Below are positions 1-5,617 of a stretch of 7,410 nt of DNA, one piece after another; the stretch's first letter is position 1, and every line of letters begins with the position of its first letter. The DNA comes from CAZNUP01 sp964609775 (GTDB lineage Bacteria > Patescibacteriota > Microgenomatia > JAMCZE01). Both the position numbers and the translations under genes were made by a program. The stretch is taken from positions 1-7,410 of the forward strand of contig CAZSSJ010000032.1 of NCBI GenBank assembly GCA_964609775.1, given 5' to 3'. Below the pieces are notes generated by a model. The model was not told the origin of the DNA. It saw only the letters and a list, made by a program, of their open reading frames with translations, and made no database searches.

Positions 1-53
1 ACTTCTGGCATACGCTCCTAAAGCGTACGTGTCTACCATTTCACCATCCCGGC
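1..53 (-). tRNA. tRNA-Leu (anticodon UAG), 3' part outside window
   Basis: Read on the minus strand, the 5' half of a tRNA is visible: acceptor strand GCCGGGA (53-47), a D-arm with GGTAGACAC, and an anticodon stem TACGC/GCGTA enclosing the loop TTTAGGA, whose middle triplet is TAG. That anticodon reads CUA leucine codons. The bases after the anticodon stem (TGCCAGAAGT) fit the start of the long variable arm of a class II leucine tRNA. The T arm and acceptor 3' strand lie beyond the window edge. Its 5' end directly abuts a mobile palindromic repeat. Confidence 0.85.
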
Positions 54-86
54 CCTTCGACTCGCTAACACTCGCTCAGGGCAAGC
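53..86 (+). repeat. PSTSSGQ-type palindromic repeat, copy 1
   Basis: The core CCTTCGACT ... GCTCAGG ... CAAG is shared with a shorter copy at 5937-5960. Here the centre is expanded by a partly duplicated CTCGCT element. The ends CCCT/AGGG are inverted and flank a tandem G-A mismatch, so the transcript could fold. From memory, repeats of this type are scattered through many Patescibacteria and some Chloroflexi genomes; in coding frames they read DPSTSSGQ. This copy begins at the first base of the tRNA-Leu gene, so it would lie in the tRNA precursor leader. Confidence 0.65.
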
Positions 87-100
87 ATTTATCCAGTGGG

Positions 101-130
101 TTGCAAGGTATTATACTTCTGTACTACACT
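101..130 (+). promoter_or_regulatory. Putative promoter for the 140-2235 operon
   Basis: TTGCAA (101-106), an 18-base spacer and TACACT (125-130) form a moderate sigma70-like promoter. The -10 box ends 9 bases before the GTG start at 140, which would give a leaderless or nearly leaderless mRNA. A better -10 hexamer, TATACT (112-117), lies upstream with a weak -35 and would give a leader of about 16-20 bases. Which one is used cannot be told from sequence. Confidence 0.35.
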
Positions 131-139
131 GATTGAGAA
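110..139 (-). promoter_or_regulatory. Putative promoter for tRNA-Leu
   Basis: On the minus strand there is a perfect -10 box TATAAT (115-110) and a partial -35 box TTCTCA (139-134) with an 18-base spacer. Transcription would begin near 103 and reach tRNA-Leu after about 50 bases, crossing the palindromic repeat. It overlaps the plus-strand promoter for the gene at 140 almost base for base. Assignment is by pattern only. Confidence 0.4.
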
Positions 140-964
140 GTGTCTTTACAACTTAAGATTGTTGCCGTTTTGGGGTCTCTGGCAATTCTCATTTCTCAAA
201 TCTCAAATCTCAATTCCGCCCGAGCGGATTATCAGACGGCGTATCGGGATTATGTGTACAACTACTCAGTTTATAAGAACGCCCATAATGATTATCAGAT
301 TGCCAAGTCAAGCTATCAGACCTATCACACCTTGACTTCCCAGAACGAGGCCGTCGCAAGGTTTAAGACGGTATTAAAAGCCCGGGATAATGTCATCAGC
401 GCCTACTATGACCTGCTGCAGGAAAAATTGAGCAGCACGGAAGGGATTTCCCCGGACACAAAAAGCACTTTTGGCACTATCAGCCAGAGCGAGAAAGCCT
501 ACTTAACCAGTCATCAGAAACGGGTCGATGACGCGAGCACACTTTCGGATTTAAACGCGGTTTCTCAGGAGTTTGAGAGCCGATACGGGCAAATTAGCTT
601 GGAGACGAAGCAAGCTATTGGGAACGTCCTTCTGACAAAGGAGGCAAACCTCAAGATCCGGTTGGACGCTCTGGTTTCTGATCTGACCCGGAAAACAGAA
701 GAGATTCGCCAGAGCGGTGAGGACACGGGCATTTTGGACCGGGGGCTCATTGCGGCAAACAATAAGCTTGATTTTTATGAAAAACAATACGCCGCGGCGA
801 AATTGACTTTTTCGGGGGTGAAGCAGGATCGCTTTTCCCAGACCGTGCCGACGATCAATGTTTTTGCCGGCCAGCAGTCTTTAGCGCAGGCGAATCAATA
901 TTTACGGGAAACAATGACCATCCTTAAGGAAGCTGTCCGGTCAATTACGGGCGGGCAAATATGA
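140..964 (+). CDS. Exported tyrosine-heptad / coiled-coil protein, function unknown
   Basis: This encodes 274 residues from a GTG start; an in-frame TGA two codons upstream excludes a longer form. Residues 6-29 are a signal peptide or N-terminal membrane segment ending in the signal-peptidase-like NSARA, so the rest should lie outside the membrane. Residues 30-64 are five tandem heptads with tyrosine at positions 31, 38, 45, 52 and 59. The remainder (about 65-225) is charged, helix-rich and coiled-coil-like, with no catalytic motif I recognise. It overlaps the next gene by ATGA, implying translational coupling, and shares an operon with trigger factor. No Shine-Dalgarno is visible at a usual distance. 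I do not recognise the family; a structural envelope role is only inference. Confidence 0.85.
   Translation: MSLQLKIVAVLGSLAILISQISNLNSARADYQTAYRDYVYNYSVYKNAHNDYQIAKSSYQTYHTLTSQNEAVARFKTVLKARDNVISAYYDLLQEKLSSTEGISPDTKSTFGTISQSEKAYLTSHQKRVDDASTLSDLNAVSQEFESRYGQISLETKQAIGNVLLTKEANLKIRLDALVSDLTRKTEEIRQSGEDTGILDRGLIAANNKLDFYEKQYAAAKLTFSGVKQDRFSQTVPTINVFAGQQSLAQANQYLRETMTILKEAVRSITGGQI
194..214 (+). repeat. Three tandem 7-base units (TCTCAAA) inside the signal-peptide coding region
   Basis: TCTCAAA at 194-200 and 201-207, then TCTCAAT at 208-214, coding for the residues SQISNLN just before the presumed cleavage site. The unit is not a multiple of three, so gain or loss of one copy would shift the frame. 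Confidence 0.7.
227..331 (+). repeat. Five degenerate 21-base units encoding tyrosine heptads
   Basis: The DNA falls into five 21-base units, three beginning GATTAT and the others GTTTAT and AGCTAT. They code for heptads such as DYQTAYR and DYQIAKS, with tyrosine at the second position of every unit. The nucleotide copies are diverged but the tyrosine register is exact, which suggests an old duplication held by selection on the protein. Confidence 0.6.
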
Positions 965-1347
965 CAGACGCAGCTGAACCATCAATGGTTACGCCGTCCA
1001 CTCCGGCGGGGCTCACGGAAGGGGTTAAAAAAGGCAAGAATTTAATGCCATTTTTCATTGGCGGGGGCGTCATTCTTTTTTTGGGGCTGGCAATTTCCGG
1101 GATTATTTTTGGGTTGTCGCTTGTTAATAAACCAACTCTGGATGTAAAGAAAGAACCCGGTCCGGTGACTGAGGAAAATCCCGTAGTGCCCCTCGTCCCA
1201 ACGACTTCGAGATCGCGGTTTGCCAGCGATGCGGGGGTTTTAAAGCTTCGGGACGGTCTTAAGGAATTGAGTGTGGATCTGGACACTGTTAATTTTTTTG
1301 AGCCAGAGATTACTCCCCCAGACATTGATCTTAACCTCAAGATCTAG
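961..1347 (+). CDS. Single-pass membrane protein, function unknown
   Basis: This encodes 128 residues. A polar N-terminus rich in Pro and Thr (1-28) with a KKGK patch precedes one clear transmembrane segment at about 30-54 (FFIGGGVILFLGLAISGIIF and on). By the positive-inside rule the N-terminus is probably cytoplasmic. The outer part has a Pro/Glu-rich linker (58-80) and a compact tail (about 87-128) with an amphipathic stretch LKLRDGLKELSVDLD and the end PPDIDLNLKI. The ATG overlaps the stop of the upstream gene (ATGA), and trigger factor follows after 12 bases, so all three are probably cotranscribed. It could be an anchor or partner of the exported protein encoded upstream, but that rests on coupling alone. 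The gene ends with tandem TAG TAG stops. Confidence 0.85.
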   Translation: MTDAAEPSMVTPSTPAGLTEGVKKGKNLMPFFIGGGVILFLGLAISGIIFGLSLVNKPTLDVKKEPGPVTEENPVVPLVPTTSRSRFASDAGVLKLRDGLKELSVDLDTVNFFEPEITPPDIDLNLKI

Positions 1348-1359
1348 TAGAATTAGAGC

Positions 1360-2235
1360 ATGACATCAGCTTTGACGAGGCTTTCTGGTTCGGCGTTTGA
1401 ACTGACTCTGACGGTTCCTTGGAAGGATGTTAAGGAGGTCTACGATCGGGTTTTTGATGAGCTGGCAGCCGAGATTGAAGTCCCGGGTTTTCGAAAAGGA
1501 AAAGCGCCAAAAGAGCAGGTGGATGCCAAATTGGACCAGGGAAAAATCTACGGCGAAGTGGTTAACCGCCTTCTGCCAATCTCCTACCAGGAGGCTCTCA
1601 AAGAGCATGATTTGAAGCCGATTGTGGCGCCGAAGGTGCAGATTTCGCAGGCGGAGGCGGACAGGGACTGGCAGTTTATTGTTCGGGCAGCGGAAAAGCC
1701 TTCGGTGGATCTTGATTCCTATCAGGAAGCGGTCAAGACCATTACGGCTAAAGCAAAAATCTGGAAACCCGGAGACGGCGAACAGGGCAAGACGGCCGGT
1801 CAGGGTCAAGGAGAACAAGGAGATGACACGAGATCAAAACAAATTTCGGAAATTATTGACAAACTTCTTGAGGTTTGTCGGGTGGAGTTGCCAGATCTTC
1901 TTTTGGAGTCAGAAGTGAACCGGCTCATGACTTTGCTGGTGGATGACGTTCGGGCGGCCGGGTTGACCTATGAGCAATATTTGCAGAGCAAAGGCGAGAC
2001 GGCCGAGTCGCAGCGGGAGAAGTTTAAGAAGCAAGCTGAGACGTCTTTGCGACTGGAATTTATTCTTGACAGCGTGGCCAATGACTTAAAGGTGACGGTG
2101 ACGCCGGAGGAGATCAAAGCCATTATTGAGAAGGAAACTGACAGCCAAAAGAAGAAGGCGCTGGAGGAACAGTCATATCTGATTGCTTCGATTCTGCGGA
2201 GGGAGAACACGATCACGAAGCTGCTGGCGCTTTAA
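1360..2235 (+). CDS. tig: Trigger factor lacking the PPIase domain (ribosome-associated chaperone)
   Basis: This encodes 291 residues, against roughly 430 for typical trigger factor. Residues 1-115 match the N-terminal ribosome-binding domain and carry the signature GFRKGKAP at 43-50, which docks on the ribosome near the exit tunnel. Residues about 160-291 match the C-terminal chaperone arms (VELPDLLLESEVNRLM, then GLTYEQYLQSKG, then LILDSVA-like and VTPEEIKAIIE motifs). Between them, where the FKBP-type prolyl isomerase domain normally sits, there is only a Gly/Gln/Asp-rich linker (about 135-158). The protein should bind ribosomes and nascent chains but not isomerise prolines. It follows two secreted/membrane genes rather than preceding clpP as in many bacteria. 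Its stop (TAA 2233-2235) abuts the stop of the convergent gene. Confidence 0.93.
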   Translation: MTSALTRLSGSAFELTLTVPWKDVKEVYDRVFDELAAEIEVPGFRKGKAPKEQVDAKLDQGKIYGEVVNRLLPISYQEALKEHDLKPIVAPKVQISQAEADRDWQFIVRAAEKPSVDLDSYQEAVKTITAKAKIWKPGDGEQGKTAGQGQGEQGDDTRSKQISEIIDKLLEVCRVELPDLLLESEVNRLMTLLVDDVRAAGLTYEQYLQSKGETAESQREKFKKQAETSLRLEFILDSVANDLKVTVTPEEIKAIIEKETDSQKKKALEEQSYLIASILRRENTITKLLAL

Positions 2236-2751
2236 TTAGAGCGTGAGGGGGAGGGCGGAGGCGAGCAGGTGCTGGTTTTCTTCAATTTCGACATTTTCGA
2301 TCTGGTTCATGAAGTAGCGGACTTTTCTGGCCCAGATGAGATTGCCTGGCGGACAATAGATCCAGGAAATGTCTTCCACGTCAGTGGCCCCTTTGTTGAT
2401 GTAGTTTTCCTGCAGGCCTTGGGAGATCTTTTCGATGCCATCCGGCCAGGACTGGAAAAAGATCCAACCCCCGCCCCAACCGTAGGCGTTGTAGCTGCCC
2501 TGAACATAGTTACGGGCGAAGGTGGATTCGACACCGGAGATGGCCGCCAAGAGGCGATAGTCGAGCTGGTATTTGTCGGCCGCGGTGACGAAAGTCGTGG
2601 CCTCAGACTGCAGAACTGAGCCACGGTCGCGAAGAAATTTGGCCAGTTTGAGCGCCCGCAGGTCGCTGGCCTGGGCTTGGGGAGCCAGGAGGGAGAAACC
2701 TAACACGAATAGGGAAAAAGTGGCCAGGAGATTTTTGACCAGGAAGTTCAT
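2236..2751 (-). CDS. Exported lysozyme/glucosaminidase-like peptidoglycan hydrolase, paralogue 1
   Basis: This encodes 171 residues. Residues 1-28 are a signal peptide ending APQAQA before SD, so the mature protein is extracytoplasmic. The catalytic-type domain spans about 50-152: an ADKYQLDYRLLAAISGVESTF helix with Glu75 in the position of the lysozyme/transglycosylase catalytic glutamate, then SYNAYGWGGGWIFFQSW (86-102) and GIEKISQGLQENYINKG (105-121). The same blocks occur in the gene at 4914-5519, so the two are paralogues. A short polar tail (153-171) follows. The likely substrate is the glycan strand of peptidoglycan, but lytic transglycosylase, muramidase and glucosaminidase cannot be separated from sequence alone. 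No Shine-Dalgarno precedes the ATG. A strong promoter and a possible attenuator lie upstream. Confidence 0.82.
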   Translation of the reverse strand: MNFLVKNLLATFSLFVLGFSLLAPQAQASDLRALKLAKFLRDRGSVLQSEATTFVTAADKYQLDYRLLAAISGVESTFARNYVQGSYNAYGWGGGWIFFQSWPDGIEKISQGLQENYINKGATDVEDISWIYCPPGNLIWARKVRYFMNQIENVEIEENQHLLASALPLTL

Positions 2752-2769
2752 GAAGAGATGCGCTTACCC

Positions 2770-2775
2770 ACTATA
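2770..2775 (-). promoter_or_regulatory. Possible second -10 box close to the 2751 start
   Basis: TATAGT on the minus strand (2775-2770) lies 18 bases before the ATG of the lysozyme-like gene and downstream of the terminator-like hairpin. No good -35 box is present at the right distance. If real, it would let the gene be transcribed independently of the hairpin. Confidence 0.2.
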
Positions 2776-2804
2776 AGTTTTTTGACTATGATGGAATGAG
2801 CCAC

Positions 2805-2843
2805 AAAAAAACCCTGACGTAGCCTTGGGAAGCATACCTCAGG
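2805..2843 (-). terminator. Terminator-like hairpin in the leader of the lysozyme-like gene (attenuator or end of a tiny RNA)
   Basis: On the minus strand CCTGA (2843-2839) pairs with TCAGG (2817-2813). Inside, GTA pairs with TAC, and GC/GC with a CTT/AAG extension closes the loop; one G-G mismatch and one bulged T interrupt the stem. Seven T residues follow (2811-2805). This is the form of an intrinsic terminator, but it lies between the strong promoter at 2855-2883 and the coding start at 2751, only about 5 bases from the expected transcription start. A 23-codon open frame (2835-2764) also begins within it. Confidence 0.55.
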
Positions 2844-2854
2844 ATCTGATGTTG

Positions 2855-2883
2855 AGTATAGCATATTGTTACAGGATTGTCAA
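2855..2883 (-). promoter_or_regulatory. Strong sigma70-type promoter upstream of the lysozyme-like gene
   Basis: On the minus strand TTGACA (2883-2878), exactly 17 bases, then TATACT (2860-2855), with an extended -10 TGC directly before it. This is the best promoter match in the window. The start point should lie near 2848, giving a leader of about 97 bases before the ATG at 2751, and the terminator-like hairpin starts almost at once. Confidence 0.75.
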
Positions 2884-2921
2884 TTTGCGGAGATAGACGA
2901 AGAGCTCACTTCCGGAGTTTC

Positions 2922-2950
2922 TTGACGGATGGTTTTTTTCTTTCTAACAT
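2922..2950 (+). promoter_or_regulatory. Putative promoter overlapping the start of the CARDB protein gene
   Basis: TTGACG (2922-2927), exactly 17 bases, then TAACAT (2945-2950). The -10 box overlaps the ATG at 2949, so transcription would start near 2957, immediately before the in-frame GTG at 2958. That would give a leaderless mRNA beginning with GTG AAG AAA (MKKF). Confidence 0.45.
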
Positions 2951-4856
2951 GAGAGAAGTGAAGAAATTTGTGGCCGTTTTAGGAATGCTGACGTTGTTTT
3001 TTGGCGGAGTGTTTTTCCGGCCTTCGGAGGCTTTTGCCTGCACTGATGATTCCCAGTGTCCGGCGGGTCAATATTGTGTTGATCTTGATGGTGATCCGGG
3101 AACGGCGAAGACGTGCGAGAGCCAGGGGCCGGGGCTGACGGAACCGAAGTGTCAAATCTGGTTTTCCGGCAAGGCTGTCGAGGGTGGGCAGTTAGATATC
3201 CACCTCAATGCCGGGGATAATGGGGAAACATTTTTTCTGGGGACGAATACGGTTGTTTCCGGGGCGTGCACGAATTTTGTGGGTTACTGTCCCACGAGCA
3301 ATGTCTGTGCCCAGAAACAGATTCAGGGAATGTGTCAGGATGTTTGCGGTGTTTCGAAAACCGGCAGCCGGATGTATACCGTGCCCAAGACTTCGGGGAC
3401 GTGCACGGTGAAAGCGACGGTGTTTAACGGAGCCGGCCAGTCAACATGTGTTAATTCCATCTACATTGCTCCTTCTTCCCCGCCCCCCTTGCTCAATAAG
3501 CCGAACTTAGTTGTGACCGGTTTTTCCGTTGATGACACGGGAGCAAAAACGAACTCGACGGTGCCAGTTAGAGTGACAGTCAAAAATTCGGGAACGGTGG
3601 CAGCGGGACAATTTTCGGTGGCGGTCGACCGAAGGCACAAAGCGGCGAGTGTCACTTGCGCCAATATGACAAAGAGCGTTAGCAAGACGGTGACTTCTCT
3701 AGCGGCCGGGGCGAGCGTTAGTCTGGATATGTTGATGCCGACACCGGCGACGGCGGGGACATACACCGCGGCGGCGATGGCTGATTCGGCTTGTCAAGTC
3801 AGTGAGTCGAATGAAAATGACAACGGAGCCAGGGACGATTATACGATTCTGAACGCAGCGGGGTCTCACTGCCAAGGGACGAGTTGTGTGGCCGGACCGG
3901 GAAGCCCGGCGTGTTTCAGTGATGCTGATTGTGCTTTGCCGCCGGTGCCAACGGACGCATTTTTCCAAACGGTTGGGGGCCACGTGACGGCCCTTGGGGC
4001 AATTGGGGATCAGAAGCTGCCGGGTGGTGAGGCGCTTGCCAAAAACTCAACCGGGGAGGAGGACGCCGGAGTGGCGGCCGGGCCCACGATTAGTTTGCCA
4101 CCGGGAGCACTTTTTTCTGATAATGGAGCTGGCTATGGCTGGAACCTGGTTAATTATTTGACTCGGACGACGGCGAATTTGCAGTATGACAAGCTTTTAC
4201 GGAATCTTCTTGTGAATATGGGACGGCGAACTCTGGTCGATCTTCCTTGTCCGGAGGGAGGGGCCATTGACTTGTCACCGTATCGGGTGTGGTGCTACAC
4301 CGATTCGGTCAACCTGGAAGCGGGATTGCTGGCGGCGTTTGATCATCCGGTCGATTCTGACCTGGAATACTATTTATTCGTTCCGAGCAAGAACTCTTCA
4401 CGAACCGGGAAGACACTGGCTCTTCCCCACAAGCTTAACAAGATGAATATTGTTTTTCTGGATGCGGGAGGAGGAGATTTAGCAGTCAGGAATGATTTGG
4501 CTTTGGAAGGCGGAGAAAAAGGTGCGGGTTTGGCGGTGATTGTTAACGGCGGGGTCAAGATTCCGGATGCCCAGGCGGGGGTGGTGACGAAACTTGACGG
4601 ATTGTTTATTTTTTCGGGGAGCTTTAGTGACGGCGGTGACAGTCTTGTTGCAGCCTCGGCCCGAAAGCCAATCGCCGGCAACGGGGCTCTTTTGGGAAGT
4701 TCGGATTTGGCTTTTGTTCCCGGTTTTCGCCGGAATTATACGGACGGTGCGAAGGGGCCGGCGGAGATATGGATCTATGATGGGAAATATTTGGATCTTC
4801 TGAAGACGGTGTTGGGGCGGGGGAGAATTTTCTGGCAGGAGCTGCCGCCGGAATAA
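2949..4856 (+). CDS. Large exported CARDB-domain surface protein
   Basis: This encodes 635 residues from ATG 2949, or 632 from GTG 2958, which the promoter position favours. Residues 1-30 are a signal peptide ending SEAFA before Cys31; it is not a canonical lipobox. Residues 31-56 are a Cys-rich module (CTDDSQC...YC...C). Residues 67-174 form a Cys-rich, probably beta-sandwich, region with at least ten cysteines. Residues 183-301 match a CARDB (cell-adhesion-related) domain: NLVVTGFSVDD, RVTVKNSGTVAAG, then SESNENDN. A second module resembling the first (CFSDADC) sits at about 322-328. The last 300 residues begin FFQTVGGHV and include AVRNDLALEGG and a tail motif IWIYDGKYLDLLKTVLGR (607-624); I know this type from Patescibacteria surface proteins but not its function. 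Adhesion is inferred from CARDB. It lies between two lysozyme-like paralogues. No C-terminal anchor is visible. Confidence 0.85.
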   Translation: MREVKKFVAVLGMLTLFFGGVFFRPSEAFACTDDSQCPAGQYCVDLDGDPGTAKTCESQGPGLTEPKCQIWFSGKAVEGGQLDIHLNAGDNGETFFLGTNTVVSGACTNFVGYCPTSNVCAQKQIQGMCQDVCGVSKTGSRMYTVPKTSGTCTVKATVFNGAGQSTCVNSIYIAPSSPPPLLNKPNLVVTGFSVDDTGAKTNSTVPVRVTVKNSGTVAAGQFSVAVDRRHKAASVTCANMTKSVSKTVTSLAAGASVSLDMLMPTPATAGTYTAAAMADSACQVSESNENDNGARDDYTILNAAGSHCQGTSCVAGPGSPACFSDADCALPPVPTDAFFQTVGGHVTALGAIGDQKLPGGEALAKNSTGEEDAGVAAGPTISLPPGALFSDNGAGYGWNLVNYLTRTTANLQYDKLLRNLLVNMGRRTLVDLPCPEGGAIDLSPYRVWCYTDSVNLEAGLLAAFDHPVDSDLEYYLFVPSKNSSRTGKTLALPHKLNKMNIVFLDAGGGDLAVRNDLALEGGEKGAGLAVIVNGGVKIPDAQAGVVTKLDGLFIFSGSFSDGGDSLVAASARKPIAGNGALLGSSDLAFVPGFRRNYTDGAKGPAEIWIYDGKYLDLLKTVLGRGRIFWQELPPE

Positions 4857-4863
4857 AAATGAG

Positions 4864-4903
4864 CAATCGTCAATCATCAATCATCGATGAGCAATCAGCG
4901 ATC
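4864..4903. repeat. Heptamer repeat (CAATCAT-like) between convergent genes
   Basis: CAATC recurs at 4864, 4871, 4878 and 4892, and the degenerate CGATG and CGATC occupy the in-phase positions 4885 and 4899, giving a strict 7-base period across the 57-base gap. ATGAGCAATC is directly repeated at 4859-4868 and 4887-4896. No U-tract hairpin is seen here, so this gap does not hold an obvious intrinsic terminator for either flanking gene. Confidence 0.6.
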
Positions 4904-4913
4904 GCGGTGTGGG

Positions 4914-5519
4914 TTAGCGGAGTTCGGTGAGGAATTGATCAACACAATCGGCCCAGGAGCCGTTGGAACTCGGGGTGTATTTGGTCATGATTTGATCCGG
5001 AGTGGTCAAGCCTTTGTCGAGAAAGTTTTTGCGCAGACCTTGAGAAACTTTTTCGATCCCCTCTTCCCAGGATTGGAATTTTAAAACTTTGTCACCATAG
5101 ATGCCGTAGCCCCAAGTGTTGAAACTGCCTTCCGGAGTTCGCTTGCCCAAGTTTCCTTCACATTGAGCAATGGCGGGAAGAAGGCTGTAGGGAAGGTTAT
5201 ATTTGTCAGCTGAGGTGACAATGTCTTTGCCGAGACCGGTCATGGAGGAGTGATAGCGGGTGAAAAAGTTGTCGATGATTTTGGCCCGAGCGTCACCGGC
5301 GATGATGGTGGCTTCGGAATAGAGGGGAGTTTCGGGAATGGCCGTGTAGAAACTATAGCCGGAAGTGATGAGTGGTTCGTTGGAATTTCTGACGGCGTGC
5401 AGGCCATTTTTGTCGGAAAGATAGAGGTTGGGGATGGCAGTGACGGCAAGAAAGACGATGAGGAGGTTAGCAAGGAGGAAGGCAGTAAGAGAGAGAAATT
5501 TTCGGACTTCAGGCTGCAT
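4914..5519 (-). CDS. Exported or membrane-anchored lysozyme-like peptidoglycan hydrolase, paralogue 2
   Basis: This encodes 201 residues from ATG 5519; the frame could extend to a TTG at 5567 (217 residues). I prefer ATG because it sits just before a basic residue and a hydrophobic segment (8-29), and because the TTG overlaps a TTGACA that may be a -35 box. After the membrane segment comes a spacer (30-95) and then the catalytic-type domain (about 96-201): SADKYNLPYSLLPAIAQCEG with Glu121 as the probable catalytic acid, SFNTWGYGIYG (132-142), FQSWEEGIEKVSQGL (148-162), LTTPDQIMTKYTPSSNGSW, then DQFLTEL. It is clearly related to the 2236-2751 gene but keeps a longer N-terminal stalk and ends right after the domain. 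No AxA signal-peptidase site is obvious, so it may stay anchored. The substrate is presumably peptidoglycan; linkage specificity is not decidable. Confidence 0.83.
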   Translation of the reverse strand: MQPEVRKFLSLTAFLLANLLIVFLAVTAIPNLYLSDKNGLHAVRNSNEPLITSGYSFYTAIPETPLYSEATIIAGDARAKIIDNFFTRYHSSMTGLGKDIVTSADKYNLPYSLLPAIAQCEGNLGKRTPEGSFNTWGYGIYGDKVLKFQSWEEGIEKVSQGLRKNFLDKGLTTPDQIMTKYTPSSNGSWADCVDQFLTELR

Positions 5520-5617
5520 AGGGAAATTGTCAGCCTTAAGCTTGCCAGAGAAGACGGAGTTTGTCAAATGTTTTTGGGTTTAGGCTTGGTGATCCGCTCA
5601 GAAAGATGGTAACTCAT

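Noticed and set aside
1431..1439. Perfect Shine-Dalgarno TAAGGAGGT
   Set aside because: It lies inside the trigger factor coding region (VKEV codons) with no sensible start codon and long frame after it.
2877..2948. Upstream extension of the CARDB protein by 24 codons
   Set aside because: It would place a polar, arginine-rich stretch before the signal peptide and would start upstream of the likely promoter.
4898..4905. GCGATCGC, the cyanobacterial HIP1 octamer
   Set aside because: Only one copy was noticed and it is part of the heptamer repeat; nothing else suggests a cyanobacterium.
5539..5567. TTGACA with CAAGCT 17 bases on, minus strand, as promoter of the second hydrolase
   Set aside because: The -35 is perfect but the -10 matches only two of six bases; kept only as an argument against the TTG start at 5567.
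5250..5612. Long plus-strand open frame antisense to the second hydrolase
   Set aside because: The minus-strand frame has a clear domain and paralogue; the plus frame shows no recognisable motif and is a shadow.
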